Positions 1 through 7,447 are shown, counted from the stretch's first letter. The stretch is 64,000 nt of DNA from JBHFEI01 sp041928815 (GCF_041928815.1 NZ_JBHFEI010000015.1:1-64000); one strand, 5' to 3'. Made by a program: numbers and translations. Notes: a model not told the origin generated them from the sequence alone.

Positions 1-51
1 GTCATAAGCAACCCGACCCTACCGGGAATCACCGATGGCTATGAAATCCAG

Positions 52-393
52 CTACACCACCTCCTGGGACACGATCTCAGTGTCGCCCTCGTCAGGCTGG
101 CAGAGATATTTGCGCCAGAGCGAGCGGATGAGATCAACCTGCGCCGGGGTCGCCATCGTGGGGCGATAGCCGTAGGTGCGCTGCGTCCAGGTCGAGCGGA
201 AGCCCATGGCGGTGAAGTATTTCACGACGGCCGTGAAGCCGGGTTGCGTCAGATCGGCTGCGCTTTCGCATCGGCCATACCGGGCGAGGATCGCCCGGTA
301 TGTGTCGTCATCGAGGCCAAGCTGTTTCTTCGCGACATGAAGCAAGGCGATCTGCTTGTTCGTGATGAAAGACGAGTTTGTGCGCGGGGTCAT
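52..393 (-). CDS. Mu Gp16-family (DUF1018) protein, C-terminus probably truncated
   Basis: A 113-residue product resembling Mu Gp16, an early phage protein of uncertain function, possibly regulatory. The N-terminal part is typical: a lysine/glutamine helix, then a region with 'LGLDDDTYRAIL', then a proline-aromatic linker before 'ATPAQVDLIRSLW'. In relatives, that last helix continues into a second helical domain of about 40 residues. Here the frame stops soon after and I found no continuation in bases 1-51, so the C-terminus looks lost or frameshifted. The ATG at 393 was chosen because a GGAGG motif sits about nine bases upstream. Confidence 0.65.
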   Translation of the reverse strand: MTPRTNSSFITNKQIALLHVAKKQLGLDDDTYRAILARYGRCESAADLTQPGFTAVVKYFTAMGFRSTWTQRTYGYRPTMATPAQVDLIRSLWRKYLCQPDEGDTEIVSQEVV

Positions 394-431
394 CGGCGGA
401 TCGCCTCCTTCCCAGGCCGCTCTATCGTCGG

Positions 432-731
432 TCAGAAATCCTGTCCCGCGCGAAGGCCGGTGATCGAGATCCATTCGAACTCCTTGTCGAGGATCTCGCG
501 CAGTTCCTTCAACTGGTCCATCTGGTGATCGACATACTCATGGAAAATTTCGAGATAGCCGAAAACGTTGGACATAGCTTCACGGCTCGAACTGACATTG
601 TCTTCCTCGTGCCCGACGCAATGCTGCATCGCGCGGCACATCAGCCGAAGCCGGCGCTCGACATTCTCGATGTGGATCGCGACAGACTGATCTTCATAGT
701 TTGTCAGGCAGGGGCGGAGGCGGGAGCTCAT
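432..731 (-). CDS. small phage early-region protein, unknown
   Basis: A 99-residue protein that I do not recognise. It is mostly helical in appearance and charged, with a run of acidic and aromatic residues near the C-terminus ('LDKEFEW'), and no membrane segment or signal peptide. The ATG at 731 overlaps the TGA of the upstream gene in an ATGA arrangement, which suggests translational coupling and fixes the start. It lies between the B-protein pseudogene and the Gp16-type gene, where Mu-like phages carry variable accessory early genes. Function is unknown. Confidence 0.6.
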   Translation of the reverse strand: MSSRLRPCLTNYEDQSVAIHIENVERRLRLMCRAMQHCVGHEEDNVSSSREAMSNVFGYLEIFHEYVDHQMDQLKELREILDKEFEWISITGLRAGQDF

Positions 732-1099
732 GCCGGCTCTCCCTTTGCTTCCAAGTATCGCTGCGGGATACCGGTTGCGAAGCTGACGACGCTCAGAGCG
801 ACCAAATAAGGAACGCCGCACGCTGCGGCCACTGTGTCGATGTCGAGCACCTTGAGTTTGGCTGCCCTCATGCCATTGAGCTCATCGCCGATGCTCGTGG
901 AAACGAAGTCGAGCATGGCGCAATTTCGTTCGAGAATCATGTAAACACCCTCGCTTATAAGCTCGGGGAAAAAATTAATGCGATCACGCATCGAGCATTC
1001 GAGCATTGTGCTGAGCGCCTTGAGCATGCTGCTCTGGTTGTTCAATTCATCGAGAAGACTGGATACGTCACTATACTCTACTGTTCTCACGATTGCCAT
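728..1099 (-). CDS. small phage early-region protein, unknown
   Basis: A 123-residue protein of unknown function. The first half is probably a helical or coiled segment rich in leucine, serine and methionine. The second half contains 'VAAACGVPYLVALSVVSFATGIP', a hydrophobic stretch that could be a short membrane segment or a buried helix. The ATG at 1099 is preferred over one at 1120 because GGAGA lies about eight bases before it. Its stop overlaps the next start (ATGA at 728-731). It sits in the phage early operon, and base composition is lower in GC than the chromosomal genes to the right. Confidence 0.55.
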   Translation of the reverse strand: MAIVRTVEYSDVSSLLDELNNQSSMLKALSTMLECSMRDRINFFPELISEGVYMILERNCAMLDFVSTSIGDELNGMRAAKLKVLDIDTVAAACGVPYLVALSVVSFATGIPQRYLEAKGEPA

Positions 1100-1193
1100 T
1101 TCAAGGTCTCCTTCGGGCATAGCTCCGCACTACGCCACACAGATGCGCGGAGAACATTGTGTTTCAGGCGTGGTAGTGTCGGGACGCGGCCGG

Positions 1194-1976
1194 TCAGGCC
1201 GGTTCTGGCTTCAAGAGCAACAGCGATCCGAGTTTCGGATTTCCGTTGATGACGGTTTCGATATGTTTCAGCCGGATCGCGCCGCCCTTGGCGGTGAGCG
1301 ACCTGGCGTTGTCGAGCAGGCGAGCGAGCAATCTCACGCTGGTGCGTGTGCCGAAGTTGGATATGGTGTTGTAAGCATCCATTCCCTCGACGCCATAGGT
1401 CGCGCCGATCATCTGGCAGTCTTCGCGGTTCAGGCCGGGCAGGGTGATATCCATCCCGACACGCGTGTCGATCTGCTCCCAGGCGCCCTTGTCGAACTTG
1501 GTCTTGGCGATGCGCTCGCCGTTGCCGCTGATAATCAACGCAAATTCGCAGGTCTCCTGAATGTTCAGGAGTTCCCGGAGCGCGGTCGCTTCCAACGTCT
1601 GCGCCTCGTCCACGATGACGAGTCGGCGCTTTTTCTCGTCAAAGGAGAAGTGATCGCGCGGCCGCAGTCACCATATGACTTCGTCAAACAGGTCCCGGCC
1701 ATATGCAGCCTGGGGCGCATGGCCGCTCGCCCTGATCGGCATGCGGTACATATCGGCGACCTGCTTGTGCGCATGGCCGACGTTGCAGTAGACACCCTCG
1801 AATTCCTCGGCGAGATAGAAAAGCGCCGTCGTCTTGCCGTATCCCGCCGACGCGATGACGCGGGTCGGCCACCCGAGCTTCAAGGTATAGGTGATACCGT
1901 CGCGAATTCGTTTTACCGAGCCGATCTCGGCAAAGTGCTCTTTCGTCGGAATGGTCGTTCTGACGAGCGTGGTCAT
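1194..1976 (-). pseudogene. Mu B-like transposition ATPase, interrupted by an in-frame stop
   Basis: MuB is the AAA+ ATPase that binds target DNA and activates the transposase. The first part (1671-1976) carries Walker A, 'ASAGYGKTT', near residue 43. After a TGA at 1668-1670 the same frame continues without any shift into 'RRLVIVDEAQTLE', the Walker B strand, and runs to 1194. Read through, the product would be about 260 residues, slightly shorter than MuB. The stop therefore separates the two nucleotide-binding motifs, and neither fragment should hydrolyse ATP alone. The ATG at 1976 has a GGAGG about eight bases upstream and overlaps the stop of the A gene's original frame (ATGA). Confidence 0.8.
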
Positions 1977-3988
1977 ATGCCACCTCCATGAATAGAGTTG
2001 ACAAACCGAGAGCGGTCCTCATCAATCCGGCGCTGCTCTTTTCCCACTGTTGACGGGTTGTTTTTGCCGACCGCGTAGGTACGATGGCACGGCCGCTGCC
2101 ACCGTCGACATCCACCGAGATCAGCGCGGCAGGCGCGTTCGGAACGACGGTTGCTGCGCTCTCGCCAATCTCGATCAGCTTGCCCAGAACGTCGATGTCC
2201 GGCACGGAACGCTGCATCTCGCGCAAAGCCCGCTTGCGCTCCTTGTCACGCGAGGCGCTTGTCTGCGCGCCACGCGGATCGTCATAGATGAACGCGCGAT
2301 CCGGTGGCCCACCCGATTCGTTCGCCCTGGACAGTCTCCACGAGCAATTCGTTGAAGCCATGATAGGCAGGTACATGGACGATCACGGTCGGCTCAAAGC
2401 ATCGGTCGAGTTCCGGGCCGGTCCAGAGCCGACCGCCGAGGCTGAAGGCATGCTTGGTCAGCTTGCGGCGCTCCGGCTTGGCGAAGGCCATATAGAACTG
2501 GCTGTCTTCGATCAGGGTCGCCGCCCATCCAGCCTTCACATGGCTGTCGAACACTTGCGCCGGTGACTTGCCGGCCAACGCGCCCGTCTGGGGCAGTTGC
2601 TCGTAGGTCTGGAGAAGCTGGAACACCATCTTGCTGAATGCGTCGAACCCGCCTTCGAAGGGCGGCATCGGCTTGCCGAGCTCCCGCCGCTTCGGGTTCA
2701 TGCGATTGTCATCGATCCAGCCGGGAATGTGCCGGAAGTACTGCTGGTTCATCTGCCGGAAGAAACCTTTGATCACCTTGGCCGATGCGTTGTAGGGCTT
2801 GGCGCGGATGACGCGGGCGCGCTCTTCCTGCGTAAACGGTGTGACGCGGCAGTTCAGCTTCAGGGCGTCTTCCAGATGGTCGGCGAAGCCGTATTCCGAT
2901 CCGTTGTCGCAATAGAGCTTCTGAGGCATGCCGTAGGCCGGATCCTGGCACATGCGCTTGAATTCTTCGATCACGTCGACGTTTCGGACGCCACCGCGCT
3001 CGTCCATGAAAACGAGCCCGCCGAAGACGCGGTTCGTCGCGACATCATGGAAGCCGACGAATTTCGGGCTGGCGGCCGTGCCGTTGTCCCGGCGCACCAT
3101 CACATTGATATGGTGCACGTCCATGACGACGATCTCCATCGGCTGAAGGCCGGCGATCGTGCGGCGGATGCGGGGCTTGTCGTCCTCGCTGGCCTTGCGG
3201 TCGAAATTGTGCCGGGAGACCGCCTTGAAACGCGCCTCCGCCGAGACGAGCGCGTCCGGAATGTTGAAGAGCCTGGCGGCGACCGCCTCGTCGGTCACGA
3301 CATAGCCGTAGGCGGCCGTGATGCGGCGCAGCTCATCGGCGGCAAGGAACCGGATCAGCTTGCGCGTCGTCCCCTTGACGATCAGCCCGCGAATGAACTG
3401 GACGATGTCCTCGGCAATGGTTTCCTTGGCGATCTCGTCAAAGGGAACCGTCTGCATCCATGTCCGATTGATCAGGGCTCTCTTTTCGCCCTTGTCGCCC
3501 CGCACCTTCTGGGCGAGGCCGTGAATGCCTTCGTTCTCGCAAATATCGATCCAGCTATAAAGCGTGGTTCTGGTGAGCCGGCGCATATGGCCTGTCCAGT
3601 CGTATTTCTGTTCGCCATGAAGCTTGTCGATCTCGGCTTTACGCTCGGCGATGACCTTGGGGTGCGCAACGGCGCCTTTGATGATTTCGTATTTCCAGCC
3701 GCGTTCCAGTCGCGCCGCCTCGTCGCCGAGGCGAAGGTTCAAGGAGGCCTCGTCGGCAGTTTGAAGGGTCTTTAAACGGTCTTGGAGGTGCGGTGGAAGG
3801 CTGGAAACCTTGACCTGGTCCTGGATGCCGGAGCGGCCGCCGCGACCATGGCATATCTGGACTTCAAGTGCACAATGACGCCAAGTCGACTTTCTACCCT
3901 CATAAAATTGCTTGCAGATACGATTGGCTACGCGTCGATGAATACCGCAAGTTTCGCCAAATTCTACGGAAGTGATCCAAACGCTCAT
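1973..3988 (-). pseudogene. Mu A-like DDE transposase, frameshifted and with catalytic Glu replaced
   Basis: The intact first part (2282-3988) has an N-terminal Mu-type DNA-binding domain and a DDE integrase core. The first Asp is near residue 290 in 'VVMDVHHINV' and the second near 361 in 'LYCDNGSEYGF'. The expected Glu, about 46 residues further on in the 'AKVIxGFFRQM' helix, is Lys407. At about 2300 the reading frame shifts: the C-terminal activation domain continues in another frame to about 2035, then returns to the first frame and ends at 1973, overlapping the start of B. Reassembled length is about 670 residues, close to MuA (663). Two indels plus a changed active-site residue indicate decay, although sequencing error could explain the shifts. 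Confidence 0.85.
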
Positions 3989-4233
3989 TTAAGTATTGCA
4001 TCCGGTGCAGAACGAATCCCCGCTGCCGCAATAAGTTCACCTGAAAGTCGAACAGATGCGGAGCCGCGTCGCTCCCTCCGCAGGGCTTTCTCGGCTGTTT
4101 GCCGGGTTACACCATTTGCGATACACCACTTGTTCAACGAGGTGCCCTGATTGACGAAGCCTGCTCGAACAGCGAGGTAGAGTTCGGAGGAGCCGACAAT
4201 CGCAAACGTAATTGAGTAACGGATCTCGTGCAT
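3985..4233 (-). CDS. Ner-like phage DNA-binding regulator
   Basis: An 82-residue protein whose C-terminal half looks like a helix-turn-helix ('TSLNKWCIANGVTRQTAEKAL'), as in the Ner-type negative regulators of Mu-like phages. Ner represses the early promoter in Mu. It sits exactly where ner is expected, between the divergent repressor and the transposase gene, and its TGA overlaps the transposase ATG (ATGA at 3985-3988). The start is uncertain: the ATG at 4233 lies inside the left arm of a large palindrome and has only a weak ribosome-binding site. Confidence 0.6.
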   Translation of the reverse strand: MHEIRYSITFAIVGSSELYLAVRAGFVNQGTSLNKWCIANGVTRQTAEKALRRERRGSASVRLSGELIAAAGIRSAPDAILK

Positions 4234-4273
4234 TTTGCGCCAAATCAGGTGATATGATTTAGTCAAAATGCAC
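4228..4273. promoter_or_regulatory. 46-bp imperfect palindrome, likely phage operator
   Basis: Outer arms GTGCATTTTG (4228-4237) and CAAAATGCAC (4264-4273) are perfect inverted copies. Inside them, AAATCA (4242-4247) and TGATTT (4255-4260) form a second inverted pair. A further GTGCAC follows at 4283-4288. It lies between the divergent repressor and the Ner-like gene and contains a TATGAT (4253-4258) usable as a -10 toward the repressor. A binding site for one or both regulators is the natural reading. Confidence 0.7.
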
Positions 4274-4292
4274 CTAAATGGGTGCACAGTGA

Positions 4293-4565
4293 ATGGACGA
4301 CTACAACGACCGCATTGTCGCCGGTATCAAAAGAATGATGAAGGAGAGAAAGCGATCTATGAAATCTCTCAGTGCGGACATCGGCCTTCCGTACCGATCG
4401 CTTCAAAATTACCTATCGGGCTCAAATAGAATTCCGACAGACGTATATGTAAAAATACTAGAGTTATTGGGCATAGATAATCAGTACATCATGGAAGGTA
4501 ATTTTGATCTAAAGTATTGGCCGCTTTGGGATAGTCTTTGGTCATCATTGGGGGGGGCTAATTAA
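4293..4565 (+). CDS. XRE/Cro-type repressor of the Mu-like prophage
   Basis: A 90-residue protein with an N-terminal helix-turn-helix of the XRE type (about residues 6-62: 'MKSLSADIGLPYRSLQNYLSG'). It faces away from the early operon, as an immunity repressor does. The C-terminus ends in a tryptophan-rich stretch just after a run of eight G residues (4550-4557), a slippage-prone tract. It is short for a full Mu c repressor and lacks an obvious oligomerisation or protease-recognition domain. Base composition is far more AT-rich than the host genes. Confidence 0.7.
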   Translation: MDDYNDRIVAGIKRMMKERKRSMKSLSADIGLPYRSLQNYLSGSNRIPTDVYVKILELLGIDNQYIMEGNFDLKYWPLWDSLWSSLGGAN

Positions 4566-4606
4566 TCAATACAGATTATAGACCCGATAGTGGCTTTCCA
4601 GAAGAT

Positions 4607-4783
4607 ATGGAATTTCACAATAAAAAACAGCTTGCCGCAGCTAATTTGGTAAAGAGAATCAATGAGAATTACAATGAATATATGATATCTGATGGAAAAA
4701 TTTCAACCTCTCGTCATCCAACGGTGCCCGAAATGTTAGAGAGGCAGATGAGGAGATTTAGAAGAGGCGAAGGTCCCCAATAA
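4607..4783 (+). CDS. very small AT-rich ORF downstream of the phage repressor
   Basis: Encodes 58 residues, charged and probably helical (begins MEFHNKKQLAAANLVK, ends RRFRRGEGPQ). The frame is open from 4562, immediately after a stop at 4559-4561, with the first ATG at 4607. The codons look meaningful and it is collinear with the repressor gene 41 bases upstream, so it may be a second small product of the repressor transcript. No family was recognised. It is the last recognisable phage-side gene before the chromosome. Confidence 0.4.
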   Translation: MEFHNKKQLAAANLVKRINENYNEYMISDGKISTSRHPTVPEMLERQMRRFRRGEGPQ

Positions 4784-4888
4784 GGTCCCCCATCCTCTCA
4801 AATAGCAGGCTTCATGTGATCGATGGTCCTCAATTACCTGAATGTTTTCAGTAGGATAATATTTACGCTGGAATGGACAAGAATAGCC

Positions 4889-4910
4889 TTACCAATTGGC
4901 GCATTGGTAA
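4889..4910. repeat. perfect 8-bp inverted repeat with 6-base spacer
   Basis: TTACCAAT (4889-4896) and ATTGGTAA (4903-4910) are exact reverse complements around TGGCGC. It is in the AT-rich segment between the phage repressor side and lexA. It could be an operator, or part of the phage end where the transposase would bind. There is no T tract, so a terminator is unlikely. Confidence 0.45.
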
Positions 4911-5052
4911 CTCCTGTTTTCAGCCAAAAAACACTGAAAAATCCACGAAGCGAAGCCGATTTCGTTCCCATTTATCTCTGAATTCCATTCCGGATTATCT
5001 TCCGCGCCTCCAGCCGCCACTTCCAAAAAATAATTTACACCCAAGGCTTGTG

Positions 5053-5067
5053 GAACACAGTGCGAAC
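5053..5067. promoter_or_regulatory. LexA (SOS) box GAAC-N7-GAAC upstream of lexA
   Basis: GAAC (5053-5056), seven bases, GAAC (5064-5067) matches the alphaproteobacterial direct-repeat SOS box exactly. It lies 46 bases before the lexA GTG. A second, imperfect copy on the other strand sense, GTTC-N7-GTTT, is at 5079-5093. Autorepression of lexA is expected from this arrangement. Confidence 0.85.
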
Positions 5068-5112
5068 AGATACGGTCCGTTCTGGGTTTGTTTCGAGATT
5101 CTGGGTGATACC

Positions 5113-5823
5113 GTGCTGACACGCAAACAACAGGAACTGTTGCTTTTCATCCATGAGCGGATGAAGGAATCGGGCGTGCCGCCCTCTTTCGACGAGATGA
5201 AAAACGCTCTCGATCTCGCGTCGAAATCCGGAATTCATCGTCTCATCACAGCACTTGAGGAGAGAGGCTTTATCAGGCGGTTGCCGAACAGGGCGCGGGC
5301 GCTGGAGGTCATCAAGCTGCCGGAGGCATACACACCGAGCCTCGCCCAGCGGCGCGGCTTCTCGCCGAGCGTGATCGAGGGCAGCCTCGGCAAGCCGGCG
5401 GCATCGGCCACGGCCACTGTGAAAGCACCCGTGCGCGATACCGTATCCGTACCCGTCATGGGACGCATTGCGGCAGGAGTGCCGATCTCGGCAATACAGA
5501 ACAACACTCACGACATTTCCGTGCCCGTCGAGATGATTGGCACCGGCGATCATTACGCGCTGGAAGTGCGCGGTGATTCCATGATCGAGGCCGGCATTCT
5601 CGACGGGGATACGGTGATCATCCGCAACGCCTCTTCCGCCAATCCGGGGGAGATCGTCGTCGCTCTTGTCGATGATGAGGAAGCGACGCTGAAACGGTTC
5701 AGGCGCAAAGGGGCCTCCATCGCGCTGGAGGCCGCAAATCCCGCTTACGAAACCCGGATTTTCGGTCCCGACCGGGTCAAGATCCAGGGCAAACTCGTCG
5801 GTCTCATACGCCGCTACAACTGA
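5113..5823 (+). CDS. lexA: LexA repressor, SOS regulator
   Basis: Transcriptional repressor of the SOS regulon. It self-cleaves when RecA is activated by DNA damage. The product is 236 residues from a GTG start at 5113 (VLTRKQQELL, matching the usual rhizobial N-terminus). The open frame extends further upstream through the SOS box, but that part is not LexA-like. The N-terminal winged helix spans about residues 1-65. The Ala-Gly cleavage site is in 'GRIAAGVP', the catalytic Ser in 'GDSMIEAG', and the Lys in 'ATLKRF'. It is autoregulated through the adjacent GAAC-N7-GAAC box and is the first chromosomal gene beside the prophage. Confidence 0.95.
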   Translation: MLTRKQQELLLFIHERMKESGVPPSFDEMKNALDLASKSGIHRLITALEERGFIRRLPNRARALEVIKLPEAYTPSLAQRRGFSPSVIEGSLGKPAASATATVKAPVRDTVSVPVMGRIAAGVPISAIQNNTHDISVPVEMIGTGDHYALEVRGDSMIEAGILDGDTVIIRNASSANPGEIVVALVDDEEATLKRFRRKGASIALEAANPAYETRIFGPDRVKIQGKLVGLIRRYN

Positions 5824-5879
5824 CCGGCTGCGGATTGGGACGCCGTGCCATCGCCGCGACGACGGGCAGCAAGCTGGCG

Positions 5880-6227
5880 TTACAGGATCTCAAAGACCCG
5901 TTCGCGCGGGCGACAGAGGCGAATGCCCTTTGGGCCGATGACGATCGGTCGCTCGATCAGGGAGGGGTTTTCGAGCATCGCATCGATCAGTTCCCGGTCG
6001 CTGAGGCTTTCGTCGTCGAGCCCGAGATCGTGATAGAGCTTTTCCTTCTTGCGCAGAAGCGTACGTGGCAGGGCATCGAGCGCAAGAATGAGGGCGACGA
6101 GTTCTTCCCGGCCGGGCGGGGTCTTCTCGTATTCGATCACCGTCGGATCGACCCCGGTCTCCCGGATCAGCTTCAGCACCTTGCGGCAGGTCGCCGATCG
6201 CGCATCATAATATATCGTCACTGCCAT
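5880..6227 (-). CDS. ArsC/Spx-family thioredoxin-fold protein without the canonical Cys
   Basis: A 115-residue protein of the ArsC/Spx/YffB family (small thioredoxin-fold proteins, some arsenate reductases). It keeps the family layout: the N-terminal strand and active-site loop, 'PRTLLRKKEKLY' in the middle, and 'LIERPIVIGPKGIRLCRP' near the end. The loop reads YYDARSATCRKVL where ArsC has Y-H-N-P-x-C-G-T-S-R. The catalytic Cys is Ser and a Cys sits three residues later. Arsenate reduction by the standard mechanism is therefore doubtful. The start at 6227 follows GGGGGA. It is convergent with lexA. Confidence 0.75.
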   Translation of the reverse strand: MAVTIYYDARSATCRKVLKLIRETGVDPTVIEYEKTPPGREELVALILALDALPRTLLRKKEKLYHDLGLDDESLSDRELIDAMLENPSLIERPIVIGPKGIRLCRPRERVFEIL

Positions 6228-6327
6228 GGCCGTTCCCCCGTCGAACGTGCGCGCAGATTTGCCCGATTGCAAACCTGTTTCAAGACGGGACGGCATGCAA
6301 GCCGTTCGATTTCTAAAGGTTTACCGT

Positions 6328-6756
6328 TCATCCACAGGATGATGATCCGCCGGCCCAGCGGCGGATGTCCGCGCTCATGCGCGCGCCCTGGCTTTCGGTG
6401 AAGAGGGGGCCGAAAGCCTGCAGCCGCGCCGGCTGTCCCTCCGCCTGAACCACGGCGAGCGGGCGCGATTCCGGCGTGTTGCGCGGCACGATCAGGATGC
6501 GCGGCCGGCCCGAAAAGGAGTTCAGTTCCGGTGCCAGCCGATAGGCGGCGAAGGCCGGGTCCCTGGACTTGAACCAGCACCGGTTGGCACCGAGGGCGAT
6601 GCGCTCCATCGTCGTCAGCGCGCCCGTGTCATGCGTCGGCGCAGGCGGCGCGGAGGAAGACTGGCAGCCGGCAAGGCCTGCCGCGAGGGTGACGATCGCG
6701 GCGAGGCGGATAAAGACACGCCGGCGAAGCGCAGGCATGGCGGTCAGGGCTGGCAT
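6328..6756 (-). CDS. putative lipoprotein, unknown function
   Basis: A 142-residue protein with a twin-basic N-terminus and hydrophobic segment ending in a lipobox, 'AAGLAGC' (Cys at about residue 31), so it is probably exported and lipid-anchored. The mature part has two cysteines ('NRCWFKS' and the C-terminal 'SSSCG') and no domain that I recognise. The start at 6756 avoids overlap with purQ, whose stop is 20 bases upstream. An alternative ATG at 6738 would also give a signal peptide. It probably lies at the end of the purS-purQ transcript. Confidence 0.65.
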   Translation of the reverse strand: MPALTAMPALRRRVFIRLAAIVTLAAGLAGCQSSSAPPAPTHDTGALTTMERIALGANRCWFKSRDPAFAAYRLAPELNSFSGRPRILIVPRNTPESRPLAVVQAEGQPARLQAFGPLFTESQGARMSADIRRWAGGSSSCG

Positions 6757-6775
6757 GGGCAGGCTCCCGGTGTCG

Positions 6776-7447
6776 TCAGGCAGCGACCAAACCCACCGCG
6801 GATTCGAACAGGGCGCGCCCGTCCGCGCCGCCATGGGCCGCCTCGATCAGGTTCTCCGGATGGGGCATCATGCCCAGCACATTGCCGGCCGCGTTGATCA
6901 CGCCGGCGATGTCGTTGATCGAGCCGTTCGGATTGGTGCCTTCGGCGTAGCGGAACACGACCTGCCCCCTGTCCTCGATCGCCCGGAGCGTCGCGTCGTC
7001 GGCGAAGTAGTTGCCGTCGTGATGGGCGACGGGGCAGCGGATGACCTGACCGTTCGCATAGCCGCGTGTGAAAGCAGTCGCCGCATTGGCGACTTCAAGG
7101 CGGACCTCGCGGCAGACGAATTTCAGCGAGGCGTTGCGCATCAGGGCGCCAGGCAGGAGGCCGGCCTCGAGCAGGATCTGGAAGCCGTTGCAGACGCCGA
7201 GCACCCGGACGCCCTTCTCGGCCCTGGCGCGGATCGCGTGCATGACCGGCATCCGCGCGGCGATCGCCCCGCAGCGAAGGTAGTCGCCGTAGGAAAAGCC
7301 GCCTGGTATGACGATCAGGTCGACGTCCGGGATCTCTGTTTCGGTTTGCCAGATCGTCACCGGCGCTTTCCCCGAGATTTTCGTCAGGGCCGCGATCATG
7401 TCGCGATCGCGGTTCAATCCGGGAAGCTGGACGACGGCTGATTTCAT
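6776..7447 (-). CDS. purQ: phosphoribosylformylglycinamidine synthase subunit PurQ
   Basis: Glutaminase subunit of FGAM synthetase, the fourth step of purine synthesis. It releases ammonia from glutamine for PurL, with PurS as the third partner. The product has 223 residues, the normal length. The class I amidotransferase nucleophile is in 'VLGVCNGFQ', the N-terminal 'LPGLNRDRD' and 'IPGGFSYGDYLRCG' motifs are present, and the catalytic His and Glu are in 'MMPHPEN'. The ATG at 7447 gives the standard N-terminus MKSAVVQLPG. purS lies 123 bases upstream in the same direction. purL is not in the window. Confidence 0.95.
   Translation of the reverse strand: MKSAVVQLPGLNRDRDMIAALTKISGKAPVTIWQTETEIPDVDLIVIPGGFSYGDYLRCGAIAARMPVMHAIRARAEKGVRVLGVCNGFQILLEAGLLPGALMRNASLKFVCREVRLEVANAATAFTRGYANGQVIRCPVAHHDGNYFADDATLRAIEDRGQVVFRYAEGTNPNGSINDIAGVINAAGNVLGMMPHPENLIEAAHGGADGRALFESAVGLVAA

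Larger units (their letters stand above)
1..4860. mobile_element. Mu-like transposable prophage, early region, degenerate
   Basis: The gene order is repressor (right-facing), Ner-like protein, transposase A, ATPase B, two small genes and a Gp16-type protein (all left-facing). This is the early-region order of phage Mu and its relatives. The element enters from the left edge, so late genes and the far end are not visible. The repressor-side end must lie between the last small phage gene (stop at 4783) and the lexA SOS box at 5053, but no TG/CA terminus or 5-bp target duplication can be assigned. The segment from about 4290 to 5040 is clearly more AT-rich than the chromosome after it. A and B are both broken, so self-transposition is unlikely. 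Confidence 0.85.
4784..5112. other. prophage-chromosome junction region and lexA promoter, no gene
   Basis: This 329-base stretch has no convincing gene. Its left three quarters are AT-rich and hold three short inverted repeats: CTGAA/TTCAG at 4838-4851, TTACCAAT/ATTGGTAA at 4889-4910, and TTTTCAG/CTGAAAA at 4917-4940. The word GTTTTCAG occurs twice (4844-4851 and 4916-4923). The right part holds the lexA SOS sites. The prophage end must fall somewhere here. Confidence 0.6.

Noticed and set aside
4550..4561. G8 run as a programmed frameshift joining the repressor with the downstream small ORF
   Set aside because: A TAA at 4559-4561 lies in the target frame right after the run, so a slip would not produce a fusion.
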